Assembly: GCA_046260215.1 (NCBI GenBank)
Contig: JBHEPQ010000023.1
Span: 1 to 10,738 of the forward strand
Direction: 5' to 3'
DNA from: Chromatocurvus sp046260215
Lineage (GTDB): Bacteria > Pseudomonadota > Gammaproteobacteria > Pseudomonadales > Halieaceae
DNA: 10,738 nt
This document shows, in pieces, positions 1 through 7,024 of the stretch. Under the pieces are notes generated by a model that did not search any database, was not told the DNA's origin, and saw only the letters and a list, made by a program, of their open reading frames with translations. The stretch's first letter is position 1, and every line of letters begins with the position of its first letter. Both the position numbers and the translations under genes were made by a program.

Positions 1-38
1 ACCGAGGTTCCGCCAAACTTCTGGACGATGAGGCTCAC
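1..38 (-). CDS. lysC: Aspartate kinase, N-terminal fragment (cut by window edge)
   Basis: The 12 complete codons visible before the left edge read M-S-L-I-V-Q-K-F-G-G-T-S, with the next codon starting GT (probably V). This is the signature N-terminus of aspartokinases (LIVQKFGGTSV), where the KFGGTS segment forms part of the nucleotide-phosphate binding site. The enzyme phosphorylates aspartate at the head of the lysine/threonine/methionine pathway. The start is GTG at 38-36 and overlaps the alaS stop codon by 4 bases (GTGA), which implies translational coupling. There is no strong Shine-Dalgarno sequence, only a G-rich stretch upstream inside alaS. alaS followed by lysC is the familiar gammaproteobacterial order. 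Everything past codon 12 lies outside the window, so subclass and regulatory domains cannot be judged. Confidence 0.85.
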   Translation of the reverse strand, partial: MSLIVQKFGGTS

Positions 39-2644
39 GCACTCACGCCCATTCGTTCGCCCACCCAGCCCGGAATCGCCGCCAGAACGTCATCCAGCGC
101 GGCAACATCGGTTCCACCACCCTGCGCCATGTCGGGCCGACCGCCGCCCTTGCCGCCCAGGCGACCGGCAAATTCACGCATCAGGTCGCCGGCCTTGATG
201 CGCTCCGTGAGGTCGGCGGTGACGCCACAGGTCAGGGATATCTTGTCGTTGTTGACGGTGGTGAGAAACACGACCCCGCTGCCCAGCTTGTTCTTGCACT
301 GATCCATGGTCTCGCGCAAGGTCTTTGCGTCGGCGCCATCGACATTGGCGGCCAGCACTTTCGTATTTTCCACGGCAACCGCGCGGGAAGTCAGGTCGCC
401 ACCGGTGGAGGTCGCCAGCTTCTGCTTGAGACGCGCCACCTCTTTTTCCAGTTCCCGGGCCTCGCTGCGCAGGTTGACCACCCGCTCCACCACCGCCGTC
501 GGGCTCGCCTTCAAAGCCTCGCACACCGCCTGCAGCTGTTCTGATTCCTCGTCGACGGCCGCGATGGCGCCCTCACCCGCCACTGCCTCGATCCGGCGCA
601 CGCCGGCGGCGACGCCGGCCTCCGTGGTAATGCGAAAAAAGCCGATATCACCGGTCCGGTCAACATGGGTGCCGCCGCACAGCTCCACCGAAAAATCATC
701 CTCGCCCATGCTGAGCACGCGCACCTCATCGCCATATTTCTCGCCGAACAGCGCCATCGCGCCGGCGGCCATCGCCTCGTCCATGCTCATCAGGCGCGTG
801 GTCACCGGGGTGTTGGCCCGAATCTGTCCGTTCACGCGCTCGCTGATGGCGCGCAGCTGCTCATGGGACACGGCATCGGGGTGGGAAAAATCAAAGCGCA
901 GGCGTCGCGAATCCACCAGTGAGCCTTTCTGGGCCACGTGATCGCCCAGAATCTCCCGCAGCGCCGCGTGCAGCAGGTGGGTCGCCGAGTGATTCAGGCG
1001 TGTACGCTGGCGCAGACCATGATCGACGCGCGCCTCAAGCACATCCCCCTCGGCAAGCGTCCCCTCCAGGACGTTTACATGGTGCAGATGATGCGCCCCG
1101 GCCTTTGTGGTATCGGTCACTTCCAGGCGTGCGCCGTCCGCCTCCAGGTAGCCGGTGTCACCCATCTGGCCGCCAGATTCGGCGTAGAACGGGGTACTGT
1201 CGAGAACGACAACAGCGTGTTGGTCGGCCGCGAGCGAGCTTACCGGCTCACCGTCGCACAATAGCGCCAACACGCGGCCGCGACCCGCGAGACCTTCGTA
1301 GCCGGTAAACTGCGTGCTGCCGTCGAGCCGGAGTGAGGCGTTGTAATCGACACGGAAGCTGCCGCCTTCCTTGGATCGCTCGCGCTGGGCGGCCATAGCC
1401 GCCTCATAGCCCGCCATATTGAGCGTCAGTCCGCGCTCACGGGCGATATCGTTGGTCAGGTCGGTTGGAAATCCGTAGGTATCATACAGTCGGAAAACCA
1501 GCTCACCGGGAATCTCGTCGCCGTCCAGCCCGGCCAGTGCCTCATCGAGGATCGCCATGCCGTTGTCGAGGGTCTTGGCGAACTGCTCCTCTTCCGCCAG
1601 CAGGGCCTTTTCGATGGCAGCCTGCTGACGCCGCAGCTCGGGGTAGGCATCACCCATCTGCGCGACCAGCGGCGCCACCAGCTGATGGAAAAACGGCCTG
1701 TCCGCGCCTAGCTTGTTACCGTGGCGAATCGCACGGCGCAGGATACGCCGCAGTACATAGCCGCGGCCCTCGTTGCCCGGCAGCACGCCATCCACAACGA
1801 GGAATGCGCAGGAACGGATATGGTCGGCGATGACGCGCAGGGACGATGCCTCGCGGTCGTCAATACCCAGCACATCGGCGGCGGCGTTGATCAGCGCCTG
1901 AAACAGGTCGATTTCGTAATTGCTGTGCACACCCTGCAGCACGGCAGCGATACGCTCGAGACCCATGCCGGTGTCCACAGAGGGCTTCGGCAGAGGTGTC
2001 ATAGCGCCGGCGGCGTCGCGGTTGAACTGCATGAATACCAGATTCCAGATCTCGATATAGCGGTCGAGATCGTCGTCCGGGCTGCCGGGCGGACCACCCG
2101 GCACATCGGGGCCGTGATCGTAGAACAGCTCGGAACAGGGGCCGCAGGGACCGGTATCGCCCATCTGCCAGAAGTTGTCTTCATCCAGCCGCGAAATACG
2201 CTCGGCGGGAAAGCCGATTTCCTCGATCCAGATCCGTTCGGCGTCGTCGTCGGAAACATGCACGGTGACCCACAGACGCTCCGGTGGCAGGCCCAGTTCT
2301 TCGGTCAGGAAGCGCCAGGCAAAACGAATGGCGTCGCGTTTGAAGTAGTCGCCGAAGCTGAAGTTGCCGAGCATCTCGAAAAAGGTGTGATGGCGTGCGG
2401 TGTAGCCGACGTTTTCCAGATCGTTGTGCTTGCCGCCGGCGCGTACGCAACGCTGGGAGCTTGTCGCACGCGCATAGGGCCGTGGATCGGTGCCGAGAAA
2501 GGTATCCTTGAACTGGTTCATACCGGCGTTGGTGAACAGCAGCGTCGGATCATCTATCGGGACCAGCGAACTGCTGGGCACCCGGGTATGCCCGTGGCGC
2601 TCGAAAAACGCCAGGAATGCCTCGCGTATGTCTCCGGTCTTCAT
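35..2644 (-). CDS. alaS: Alanyl-tRNA synthetase
   Basis: The 869-residue protein is full length for bacterial AlaRS (about 870-880). It charges tRNA-Ala with alanine in the cytoplasm and edits mischarged Ser and Gly. The class II catalytic core fills roughly residues 1-250, with the N-terminus MKTGDIREAFLAFF, motif 2 region around RHHTFFEMLGNFSFGDYF (84-101) and DTGMGLERIA (224-233). The tRNA-recognition domain follows to about 460. The editing domain carries its four zinc ligands: H552 and H556 in NHSATHLLH, C656 and H660 in CGGTH. A charged helix, probably coiled coil, lies around 725-745. The C-Ala domain ends with a glycine-rich GGKGGGRPDMAQGGG segment (830-844). The start is ATG at 2644, with only a weak GAGA upstream, 26 bases after the hinT stop. 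It sits between hinT and lysC in a same-strand run. No frameshift or missing key residue was seen. Confidence 0.98.
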   Translation of the reverse strand: MKTGDIREAFLAFFERHGHTRVPSSSLVPIDDPTLLFTNAGMNQFKDTFLGTDPRPYARATSSQRCVRAGGKHNDLENVGYTARHHTFFEMLGNFSFGDYFKRDAIRFAWRFLTEELGLPPERLWVTVHVSDDDAERIWIEEIGFPAERISRLDEDNFWQMGDTGPCGPCSELFYDHGPDVPGGPPGSPDDDLDRYIEIWNLVFMQFNRDAAGAMTPLPKPSVDTGMGLERIAAVLQGVHSNYEIDLFQALINAAADVLGIDDREASSLRVIADHIRSCAFLVVDGVLPGNEGRGYVLRRILRRAIRHGNKLGADRPFFHQLVAPLVAQMGDAYPELRRQQAAIEKALLAEEEQFAKTLDNGMAILDEALAGLDGDEIPGELVFRLYDTYGFPTDLTNDIARERGLTLNMAGYEAAMAAQRERSKEGGSFRVDYNASLRLDGSTQFTGYEGLAGRGRVLALLCDGEPVSSLAADQHAVVVLDSTPFYAESGGQMGDTGYLEADGARLEVTDTTKAGAHHLHHVNVLEGTLAEGDVLEARVDHGLRQRTRLNHSATHLLHAALREILGDHVAQKGSLVDSRRLRFDFSHPDAVSHEQLRAISERVNGQIRANTPVTTRLMSMDEAMAAGAMALFGEKYGDEVRVLSMGEDDFSVELCGGTHVDRTGDIGFFRITTEAGVAAGVRRIEAVAGEGAIAAVDEESEQLQAVCEALKASPTAVVERVVNLRSEARELEKEVARLKQKLATSTGGDLTSRAVAVENTKVLAANVDGADAKTLRETMDQCKNKLGSGVVFLTTVNNDKISLTCGVTADLTERIKAGDLMREFAGRLGGKGGGRPDMAQGGGTDVAALDDVLAAIPGWVGERMGVSA

Positions 2645-2670
2645 AATGGGTCTCTGTCAGTGCGGCGGCG

Positions 2671-3018
2671 TCAGCCCGCCAGTTGGCCTTCGGCGAACTC
2701 CCGGCCGGCGATGATATGCAGGTGGAGATGAAAGACGGTCTGGCCCGCACCCTCGCCATTGTTGACGATCAGGCGGAATGCATCGCTCACGCCTTCCTGC
2801 TCGGCAATCTTCCCCGCCACCAGCATCAGGTGCCCCAGCAGTGCCTGGTCCTCAGCACTGGCGTCCGAGAGCCTGGCGATGGATTTTTTCGGGATAACCA
2901 GAACGTGCACCGGCGCCTGCGGATTGATATCGCGTATGGCGATGCAGTGCTCGTCTTCATAAAGCTTGTCCACCGGTATGTCGCCGGCGATGATCTTGCC
3001 AAAAATCGTATCAGACAC
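2671..3018 (-). CDS. hinT: HIT-family purine nucleoside phosphoramidase (HinT-like)
   Basis: The 115-residue protein carries the histidine-triad motif H97-L-H99-L-H101-I-I at its C-terminal end, preceded by the family segment NNGEGAGQTVFHLHLH, and begins with SDTIFGKIIAGDIP as HinT/YcfF proteins do. Length is normal for the family. HinT proteins hydrolyse adenosine phosphoramidates and aminoacyl-adenylates, H99 or its neighbour in the triad acting as the nucleophile. Codon 1 is GTG at 3018-3016, only 3 bases after the stop of the upstream Trm112 gene whose last codons (CTGGGGTAA) supply a G-rich ribosome-binding stretch. No in-frame ATG would give a better N-terminus. It lies 26 bases before alaS, so co-transcription with a tRNA synthetase is likely; HinT is known to act on synthetase-made aminoacyl-AMP, which makes the pairing suggestive but unproven. 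Confidence 0.95.
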   Translation of the reverse strand: MSDTIFGKIIAGDIPVDKLYEDEHCIAIRDINPQAPVHVLVIPKKSIARLSDASAEDQALLGHLMLVAGKIAEQEGVSDAFRLIVNNGEGAGQTVFHLHLHIIAGREFAEGQLAG

Positions 3019-3021
3019 GGT

Positions 3022-3207
3022 TTACCCCAGTTTTTCGTCGGCGGTGAGCTGGCGGGCTTCGCTTTCGAGCATGACCGGGATGCCGTCGCGCACCGGGTAG
3101 GCGAGACCGCTGGCCTTGCAGACCAGTTCGTCTTTCTCGGCATCGTATTGCAGCGGTGCTTTGGTCACCGGGCATACCAGGATGCTCAGCAATTTCTTGT
3201 CAATCAT
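3022..3207 (-). CDS. Trm112/UPF0434 family small protein (YcaR-like)
   Basis: The 61-residue protein matches the UPF0434/Trm112p family over its whole length: MIDKKLLSILVCPVTKAPL at the start, ELVCKASGLAYPVRDGIPVML in the middle and an EAR..TADEK tail, close to E. coli YcaR in pattern. Eukaryotic Trm112 is a zinc-binding activator of methyltransferases acting on tRNA, rRNA and release factors; the role of the bacterial form is much less certain. Of the cysteines found in E. coli YcaR, C12 and C30 are kept but the CxxC partner is T15, so metal binding is doubtful; this substitution is common in the family. The ATG at 3207 follows GGAG (3216-3213) with a 5-base spacer. In many gammaproteobacteria the gene lies between lpxK and kdsB; here it heads a run with hinT, alaS and lysC. 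Confidence 0.92.
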   Translation of the reverse strand: MIDKKLLSILVCPVTKAPLQYDAEKDELVCKASGLAYPVRDGIPVMLESEARQLTADEKLG

Positions 3208-3262
3208 ACCGACTCCGTAGCAGGACCTGTGACGATCCAGTGTCGCGATTCATCAGGCACAT

Positions 3263-3291
3263 AGTATACGGATTTTTCAGGGCATCGGCAT
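3263..3291 (-). promoter_or_regulatory. Possible sigma70 promoter for the Trm112-hinT-alaS-lysC run
   Basis: On the minus strand TATACT (3268-3263) matches five of six bases of the -10 consensus. Seventeen bases upstream lies ATGCCG (3291-3286), a poor -35 with three of six matches, inside the 3' end of the M23 gene. Transcription would start near 3256 and give a leader of about 50 bases before the Trm112 ATG. The AT-rich patch stands out in an otherwise GC-rich context, but the weak -35 means this is only a candidate. The M23 transcript could also read through, since I see no terminator in the 69-base gap. Confidence 0.35.
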
Positions 3292-4128
3292 GGGCGGGAC
3301 CAGTCGCTGCGGGTCCACCCGCTCCTGGCGCCAGCTCATGCGCCAATCCAGGTGCGGACCGGTGGCGCGGCCCGTGGCGCCGACCTCACCTATCAGGTCC
3401 CCGCGCTGCAGTTCATCTCCCACCGACACCAGCACGCGACTCATGTGCAGGAAGGAAGACGACAGCTGATAGCCGTGATCCAGGATCACCGTGCCGCCGG
3501 AGTAGAACAGGTCATCCTCGGCCAGGGTCACGATGCCCGCGGCCGGCGCCACCACCGGCGTGCCGGTGGGCACGGCAACGTCAACGCCGTAGTGCGGGCT
3601 GCCGGGCTCACCGTTGTAGAAGCGCTGACTACCATACACGCCGGAAATCCTGCCCGTAGCGGGCCAGTCAAAGCCGCCGTCCACCTGTAGCAGCCACTCC
3701 GGGCGTTCGACGCGCCGGCGCTTGGCATTTGCCACCAGCGCCCGTTCGCGGCGGATGCGGTCAAGCTGTTCCGGCGGCGGCGTCACCGTGCGCTGGGGCA
3801 CGCCCTCCACGCGCTGTATGCGGTATTCGCGGCTCGCAACGTTAAGCGGCTGTTCGCAGCGCTCGCCGGCGACCTCGACGACCAGCAGGCTGCGCAGCGC
3901 GGCATCGCGGCCAAATCCGGCGACGAAGCGTCCGTCCGGGAGAACATCGATCGACTCACCGTCCAGCGTCACGTCGGCCCCGGGCTGAACCTTGCCCCAG
4001 ATCATGCCACCCTGCGCGCTGTCGCCCTGCACATCCACACACTGCGCACCGGCGGTCGCCGTCGCCATTGTCATACCAGCAGCCAGGAACAATTTCTGGA
4101 GTCGCTTTCCTGTTAACGTCAGTGGCAT
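3277..4128 (-). CDS. Secreted M23 (LytM/lysostaphin-type) metallopeptidase
   Basis: The 283-residue protein starts with a basic-hydrophobic Sec signal (MPLTLTGKRLQKLFLAAGM...) with a probable signal peptidase I site after AGA at about residue 28, so it should act in the periplasm. Residues about 35-105 look beta-rich and a charged segment (120-142) precedes the peptidase domain at about 150-280. M23 enzymes are zinc endopeptidases that cut peptidoglycan cross-bridges, or degenerate amidase activators. Here H179 and D183 form the HxxxD pair (HYGVDV), H228 lies in FLHMS and H259 in GPHLDW. In the classical motif the last is HxH; the second His, a zinc ligand, is replaced by D261. This HLDW form seems to be a recurring variant, so activity is possible but not certain. 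The ATG at 4128 follows GGAG about 11 bases upstream. The gene is divergent from greB. Confidence 0.92.
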   Translation of the reverse strand: MPLTLTGKRLQKLFLAAGMTMATATAGAQCVDVQGDSAQGGMIWGKVQPGADVTLDGESIDVLPDGRFVAGFGRDAALRSLLVVEVAGERCEQPLNVASREYRIQRVEGVPQRTVTPPPEQLDRIRRERALVANAKRRRVERPEWLLQVDGGFDWPATGRISGVYGSQRFYNGEPGSPHYGVDVAVPTGTPVVAPAAGIVTLAEDDLFYSGGTVILDHGYQLSSSFLHMSRVLVSVGDELQRGDLIGEVGATGRATGPHLDWRMSWRQERVDPQRLVPPMPMP

Positions 4129-4181
4129 CGTCTGTGGTGCTCCATTGTCTGTTCAAGTGTCCGACGGTCGGGCCCCTTTTA

Positions 4182-4232
4182 CCGCACTGCCAGGCCGCAC
4201 TGCCCTTACCGCGCTGCCATTGCCGCGCTACA
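4182..4232 (+). repeat. Imperfect tandem repeat, 13-14 base period, upstream of greB
   Basis: Four copies of a CCGCRCTGCC-like unit start at 4182, 4195, 4209 and 4223. The first two are identical (CCGCACTGCC), the third is CCGCGCTGCC and the fourth has diverged to CCGCGCTACA. Spacing is 13, 14 and 14 bases. The array lies in the non-coding gap between the divergent M23 and greB genes and runs to within 10 bases of the greB start codon; its last copy forms the left arm of the hairpin described next. It may be a chance duplication of GC-rich sequence or a set of binding sites. Confidence 0.6.
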
Positions 4233-4242
4233 CTGCGCGGTA
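4221..4242 (+). promoter_or_regulatory. GC-rich hairpin covering the greB ribosome-binding region
   Basis: CCGCGC (4223-4228) and GCGCGG (4235-4240) are perfect inverted arms around a 6-base loop TACACT. In RNA the stem can grow by a G-U pair (4222/4241) and a U-A pair (4221/4242), so it reaches the A of the greB ATG. It occupies the position where a Shine-Dalgarno sequence should be, and no AGGAG-like sequence is present. The effect would be to limit greB translation initiation. The structure is seen in the sequence; the regulatory role is inferred. Confidence 0.5.
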
Positions 4243-4745
4243 TGTCCCGTTACCGCCCACCCCGCCACCGCGGCACCGCGCTGATAACCCCCGCTGGAGA
4301 GCGCGCCCTGCGCGAGGAATTATATCAATTGTGGAAGGTGGAGCGGCCGCAGGTCACGGACGTGGTGCGCGAGGCGGCGAAGAACGGGGATCGCTCGGAA
4401 AATGGCGACTACATCTACGGCAAGCGGCGACTGCGGGAGATCGACAGCCGGGTGCGCTTTATCGGCAAACGCCTTGAGGAGGTCACCGTTGTCGACAGCC
4501 CTCCTGCCGATACTGGCCGGGTGTATTTTGGCTGTCATGTCATGCTGGAGAACGAGGCCGGGGAAGAAACGCGCTGGCAGATTGTCGGGCCGGACGAGTT
4601 TGACCTGCCGTCGGGCCGCCTGTCGATCGATTCACCCGTCGCCCGTGCCCTGCTGGGCAAACGCCTGGACGACGAAGTGAGCGTGGCGACGCCGGTGGGT
4701 AAGCAGTGCTATGTCATTACCGTTATCGACTACCGGGTCGACTAG
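4242..4745 (+). CDS. greB: Transcription elongation factor GreB
   Basis: The 167-residue protein binds the RNA polymerase secondary channel and stimulates cleavage of backtracked transcripts. The N-terminal coiled coil spans about residues 16-85 and includes ELYQLWKVERPQVTDVVREAA, then the tip loop GDRSENGDY, whose D50 and E53 are the acidic pair that coordinates the catalytic magnesium. The C-terminal FKBP-like domain (about 90-167) contains the hallmark SIDSPVARALLGK (128-140). The ATG at 4242 was chosen because MSRYRPPRHRGTALITPAGERAL fits the usual GreB beginning. An in-frame ATG at 4068 would add 58 residues of unrelated sequence and lies inside the divergent M23 coding region. GreB rather than GreA is indicated by ELxxLWxxERPxVT and KRRLREID. 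It stands alone on the plus strand and converges with the TonB receptor gene. Confidence 0.96.
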   Translation: MSRYRPPRHRGTALITPAGERALREELYQLWKVERPQVTDVVREAAKNGDRSENGDYIYGKRRLREIDSRVRFIGKRLEEVTVVDSPPADTGRVYFGCHVMLENEAGEETRWQIVGPDEFDLPSGRLSIDSPVARALLGKRLDDEVSVATPVGKQCYVITVIDYRVD

Positions 4746-4799
4746 CAAATGCACTATCAATTTGACTATGGATTCCACAGGGCCGGGGTCGGTTCCTGA

Positions 4800-6926
4800 T
4801 CAGAACGACCACTGCACGCCAACAGACGCAGTGCGCGGACGGTTGGGGCGTGCACCGTCGGGCTGGCGTGACACGATGGCCTGCTCATCCAGCAGGTTGT
4901 CGACCTTCAGGAACACCACGGCACCATCGCTCAGCGCGTAGCGACTGATGTAATCGACCACCAGCAGGTCTTCCGTCTCAGCAAACGGACTACTGCTGTT
5001 GTTACACCCGATATTCACGCACATCTCATCGATGTACTTCACCACGGCGTAGTTGTTCCAGCCCATCGCGCTCTCGAGCCCGATACGCAGGCTGAACACG
5101 TTCTCCGGCACCGAAGCCAGGCGATCGCCATCAGACAGGGCGAGGGAGGCGTTGTCGCCGCTGGTCTCTGCCTTCGTATAGGTATACATGGCGTCCACCG
5201 GCATACGCAGTTCACCCATTTCCAGCGTCGTGCCGAGCTGCATTTCCAGGCCGGAGATCTCCGCCTCACCGGTGACGAAAGATCCGCTGGTGGCGCCGTT
5301 GCTGCAGGGACTCGCATTCGAACAGTTCTCGCTCTTGTTCTCGAAGTCGCTGTAGAAGGCGATGGCCTCGACAAACAGGCCGCCGCTGTAGCGCACACCC
5401 GCCTCGTAGTTGATGCTGATTTCCGGATCTTCATTCTCTTTCGCACCACCGCCGAGCGGGGAGAAACCGCGATGGACACCGCCAAGCACCTGCCAGTTCC
5501 CGGTCAGGTCGTAGGTAAAGGACGCGCCCGGCAGCCACTCGGCAGCCTCGTTGCCGCGCACCGAGGGCGTGGTCAGCCGCTCGGCATCCGCAAACTGCCG
5601 GCGGCTGGACTCGACATCCTCGTAGCGCAGCGCAAGGTTCAGCTTTAGAGCCTCACTCACCTGCCAGGTGTCTACCGCCCAGAACGTCGTGGCTTCGGCT
5701 GTTTCAAACCGATTGTTGCCGCCCGTGGGTAGAACGACGCCGGTCTGCACAAGTTGCCCGTCAATCTGGTCATAAATGTCCACCGGCTGAAAACGATCCA
5801 TATCGTCTTCGTGCAGGCGTCCGCCGAGGGCGAGCTGATGCTGACCAAAATCGATATCGAAGTTCAAATCCACACCTTCGGACGTGTAGGCGCGATTGTT
5901 GTTCTTGTAACTTAGGCCGGTAATGTCGCGGGTGCCATCGAGCACGGCCTGGGCGTCGGCATCACCGGCATTCGCTGCGCCGATCAACGAACCTCCACCG
6001 CTGAGCTTGAACCAGTTGCGACTGAACTCGTTGCGGTAGGCAATGGCTGTCATATCGATATTGTCGGTCAGCGCCAGCCGATAGGTCAGGCTGTAGCCCT
6101 CATGATCGTTCTGCATCTGGTCGATGGAAGACAGTCCGTAACGACGATTCTCAGCGCGGGCAAAGTCCCTGTCCGTCAGCCCCAGGTAGGTCTCGTCGGA
6201 CGTCTCATCGGAATACTGGGCCTTGAGCAACACGCTCTGGCGCTCGCCTTCCCAGCCCAGCTTGAGTACATAATCCTCGATTTCGAAACCCGAATCCTGG
6301 CCGCCGCCATCGATATTCTTGAAGCCGTCGCTGCGGCGCTGGGCGGTCTCGAGCAGAAAGCCGAAGCCGTTGCGCTTGCCGCCCACACTGGCCAGCAGGT
6401 CGGCCTCGGCATTCTCGCCATAGCGCAGGTTGACCCGCCCGCCGAAGTCCTCGGGGATGGGCGTCGAGACCATATTGATCACGCCACCGGTAGTCTGCGG
6501 GCCATGACGCAACAGCGGTGCACCCTTCAGCACCTCAGTGCTGTGCATGCGCAACGCGGTGGGAAAATAATAGGCAGCCGGATTGGAGTAAGGGGCCGGG
6601 GCAGTCATCACGCCATCCTCCATCAGCGTCACCTTGGACGCGCGTTCAGAGGTAGCACCGCGGATGCCGATGTTCGGGCGCAGGCCATAGCCATCTTCCT
6701 CGCGAACATACACGCCGGGGACGGTTTTCAGCAGCTGGTTGATATCGTTAGCGAACTCAATTCTGATTTGCTCGTTGTCAACCACGCTGCCCGACCCGGG
6801 CAGGACACGCGCCGCCTCCCTGGAGCCGACAATTGTAATTTCCTCAAGCTCCGACGCGGTCGTGCCGACAGCGCCCAGACCGAGTACGGCGATTGTTACC
6901 GCCACATTCAGCAAATGCTTATTCAC
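4800..6926 (-). CDS. FecA-like TonB-dependent outer-membrane receptor
   Basis: The 708-residue protein has a signal peptide (residues 1 to about 25, ending TTAS) followed at once by a TonB-box-like EEITIVG (28-34). The plug domain (about 40-155) contains GLRPNIGIRGATSERASKVTLMEDG (81-105), APYSNPAAYYFP and VLKGAPLLRHGPQTTGGVINMVSTPIP, the pattern of ferric-dicitrate receptor FecA. The remainder is the 22-strand barrel ending in VGVQWSF, a terminal Phe suited to BAM insertion. Unlike E. coli FecA it has no N-terminal signalling (STN) domain, so FecI/FecR-type signalling is unlikely. The only four cysteines (535, 541, 636, 641) form two close pairs in predicted outer loops. The GTG start at 6926 is supported by AGGAG with a 9-base spacer. 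A Fur-like site lies upstream. The substrate is probably a ferric chelate; citrate is a guess from similarity. Confidence 0.93.
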   Translation of the reverse strand: MNKHLLNVAVTIAVLGLGAVGTTASELEEITIVGSREAARVLPGSGSVVDNEQIRIEFANDINQLLKTVPGVYVREEDGYGLRPNIGIRGATSERASKVTLMEDGVMTAPAPYSNPAAYYFPTALRMHSTEVLKGAPLLRHGPQTTGGVINMVSTPIPEDFGGRVNLRYGENAEADLLASVGGKRNGFGFLLETAQRRSDGFKNIDGGGQDSGFEIEDYVLKLGWEGERQSVLLKAQYSDETSDETYLGLTDRDFARAENRRYGLSSIDQMQNDHEGYSLTYRLALTDNIDMTAIAYRNEFSRNWFKLSGGGSLIGAANAGDADAQAVLDGTRDITGLSYKNNNRAYTSEGVDLNFDIDFGQHQLALGGRLHEDDMDRFQPVDIYDQIDGQLVQTGVVLPTGGNNRFETAEATTFWAVDTWQVSEALKLNLALRYEDVESSRRQFADAERLTTPSVRGNEAAEWLPGASFTYDLTGNWQVLGGVHRGFSPLGGGAKENEDPEISINYEAGVRYSGGLFVEAIAFYSDFENKSENCSNASPCSNGATSGSFVTGEAEISGLEMQLGTTLEMGELRMPVDAMYTYTKAETSGDNASLALSDGDRLASVPENVFSLRIGLESAMGWNNYAVVKYIDEMCVNIGCNNSSSPFAETEDLLVVDYISRYALSDGAVVFLKVDNLLDEQAIVSRQPDGARPNRPRTASVGVQWSF

Positions 6927-6935
6927 AGCCAGATA

Positions 6936-6940
6936 CTCCT
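6936..6940 (-). promoter_or_regulatory. Ribosome binding site deciding the GTG start of the TonB receptor
   Basis: AGGAG on the minus strand (6940-6936) lies 9 bases before the GTG at 6926-6924. It places the start at this non-ATG codon, which gives a complete signal peptide beginning MNKHLLNVAV. Confidence 0.75.
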
Positions 6941-6997
6941 GCAGGTTCCAAAGACGCCCTGCCCGGAAGGCTCAGCCCCGCAGCAGCACAATATGGC

Positions 6998-7024
6998 TGA
7001 GAATCTTACTAATAGTGATTCTCA
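6998..7024 (-). promoter_or_regulatory. Putative Fur operator upstream of the TonB receptor
   Basis: The arms TGAGAATC (6998-7005) and GATTCTCA (7017-7024) are perfect 8-base inverted repeats around an 11-base AT-rich centre. The 15-mer TAATAGTGATTCTCA (7010-7024, plus strand) matches 11 of the 14 defined positions of the Fur 7-1-7 consensus TGATAATnATTATCA. GAGAATC/GATTCTC half-sites are usual in gammaproteobacterial Fur boxes. It covers the spacer and -10 element of the predicted receptor promoter, as expected for iron-dependent repression of an iron-uptake gene. Fur as the binding protein is inferred. Confidence 0.72.

Noticed and set aside
1721..2731. A 336-codon open frame on the plus strand antisense to alaS
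   Set aside because: It lies opposite a full-length, motif-complete alaS, and its translation shows no recognisable domain. Long antisense frames are common in GC-rich genes.
4161..4171. Near-perfect palindrome CCGACGGTCGG between M23 and greB
   Set aside because: It is 11 bases with a single central base, too short in GC-rich DNA to call an operator without comparative data.
4068..4241. An upstream ATG that would extend GreB by 58 residues
   Set aside because: The added sequence has no GreB similarity and overlaps the start of the divergent M23 gene; the start at 4242 gives the normal GreB N-terminus and length.
4746..4799. Terminator between the convergent greB and receptor genes
   Set aside because: Only a short CAAAT/ATTTG inverted match was found, with no GC-rich stem or T tract on either strand.
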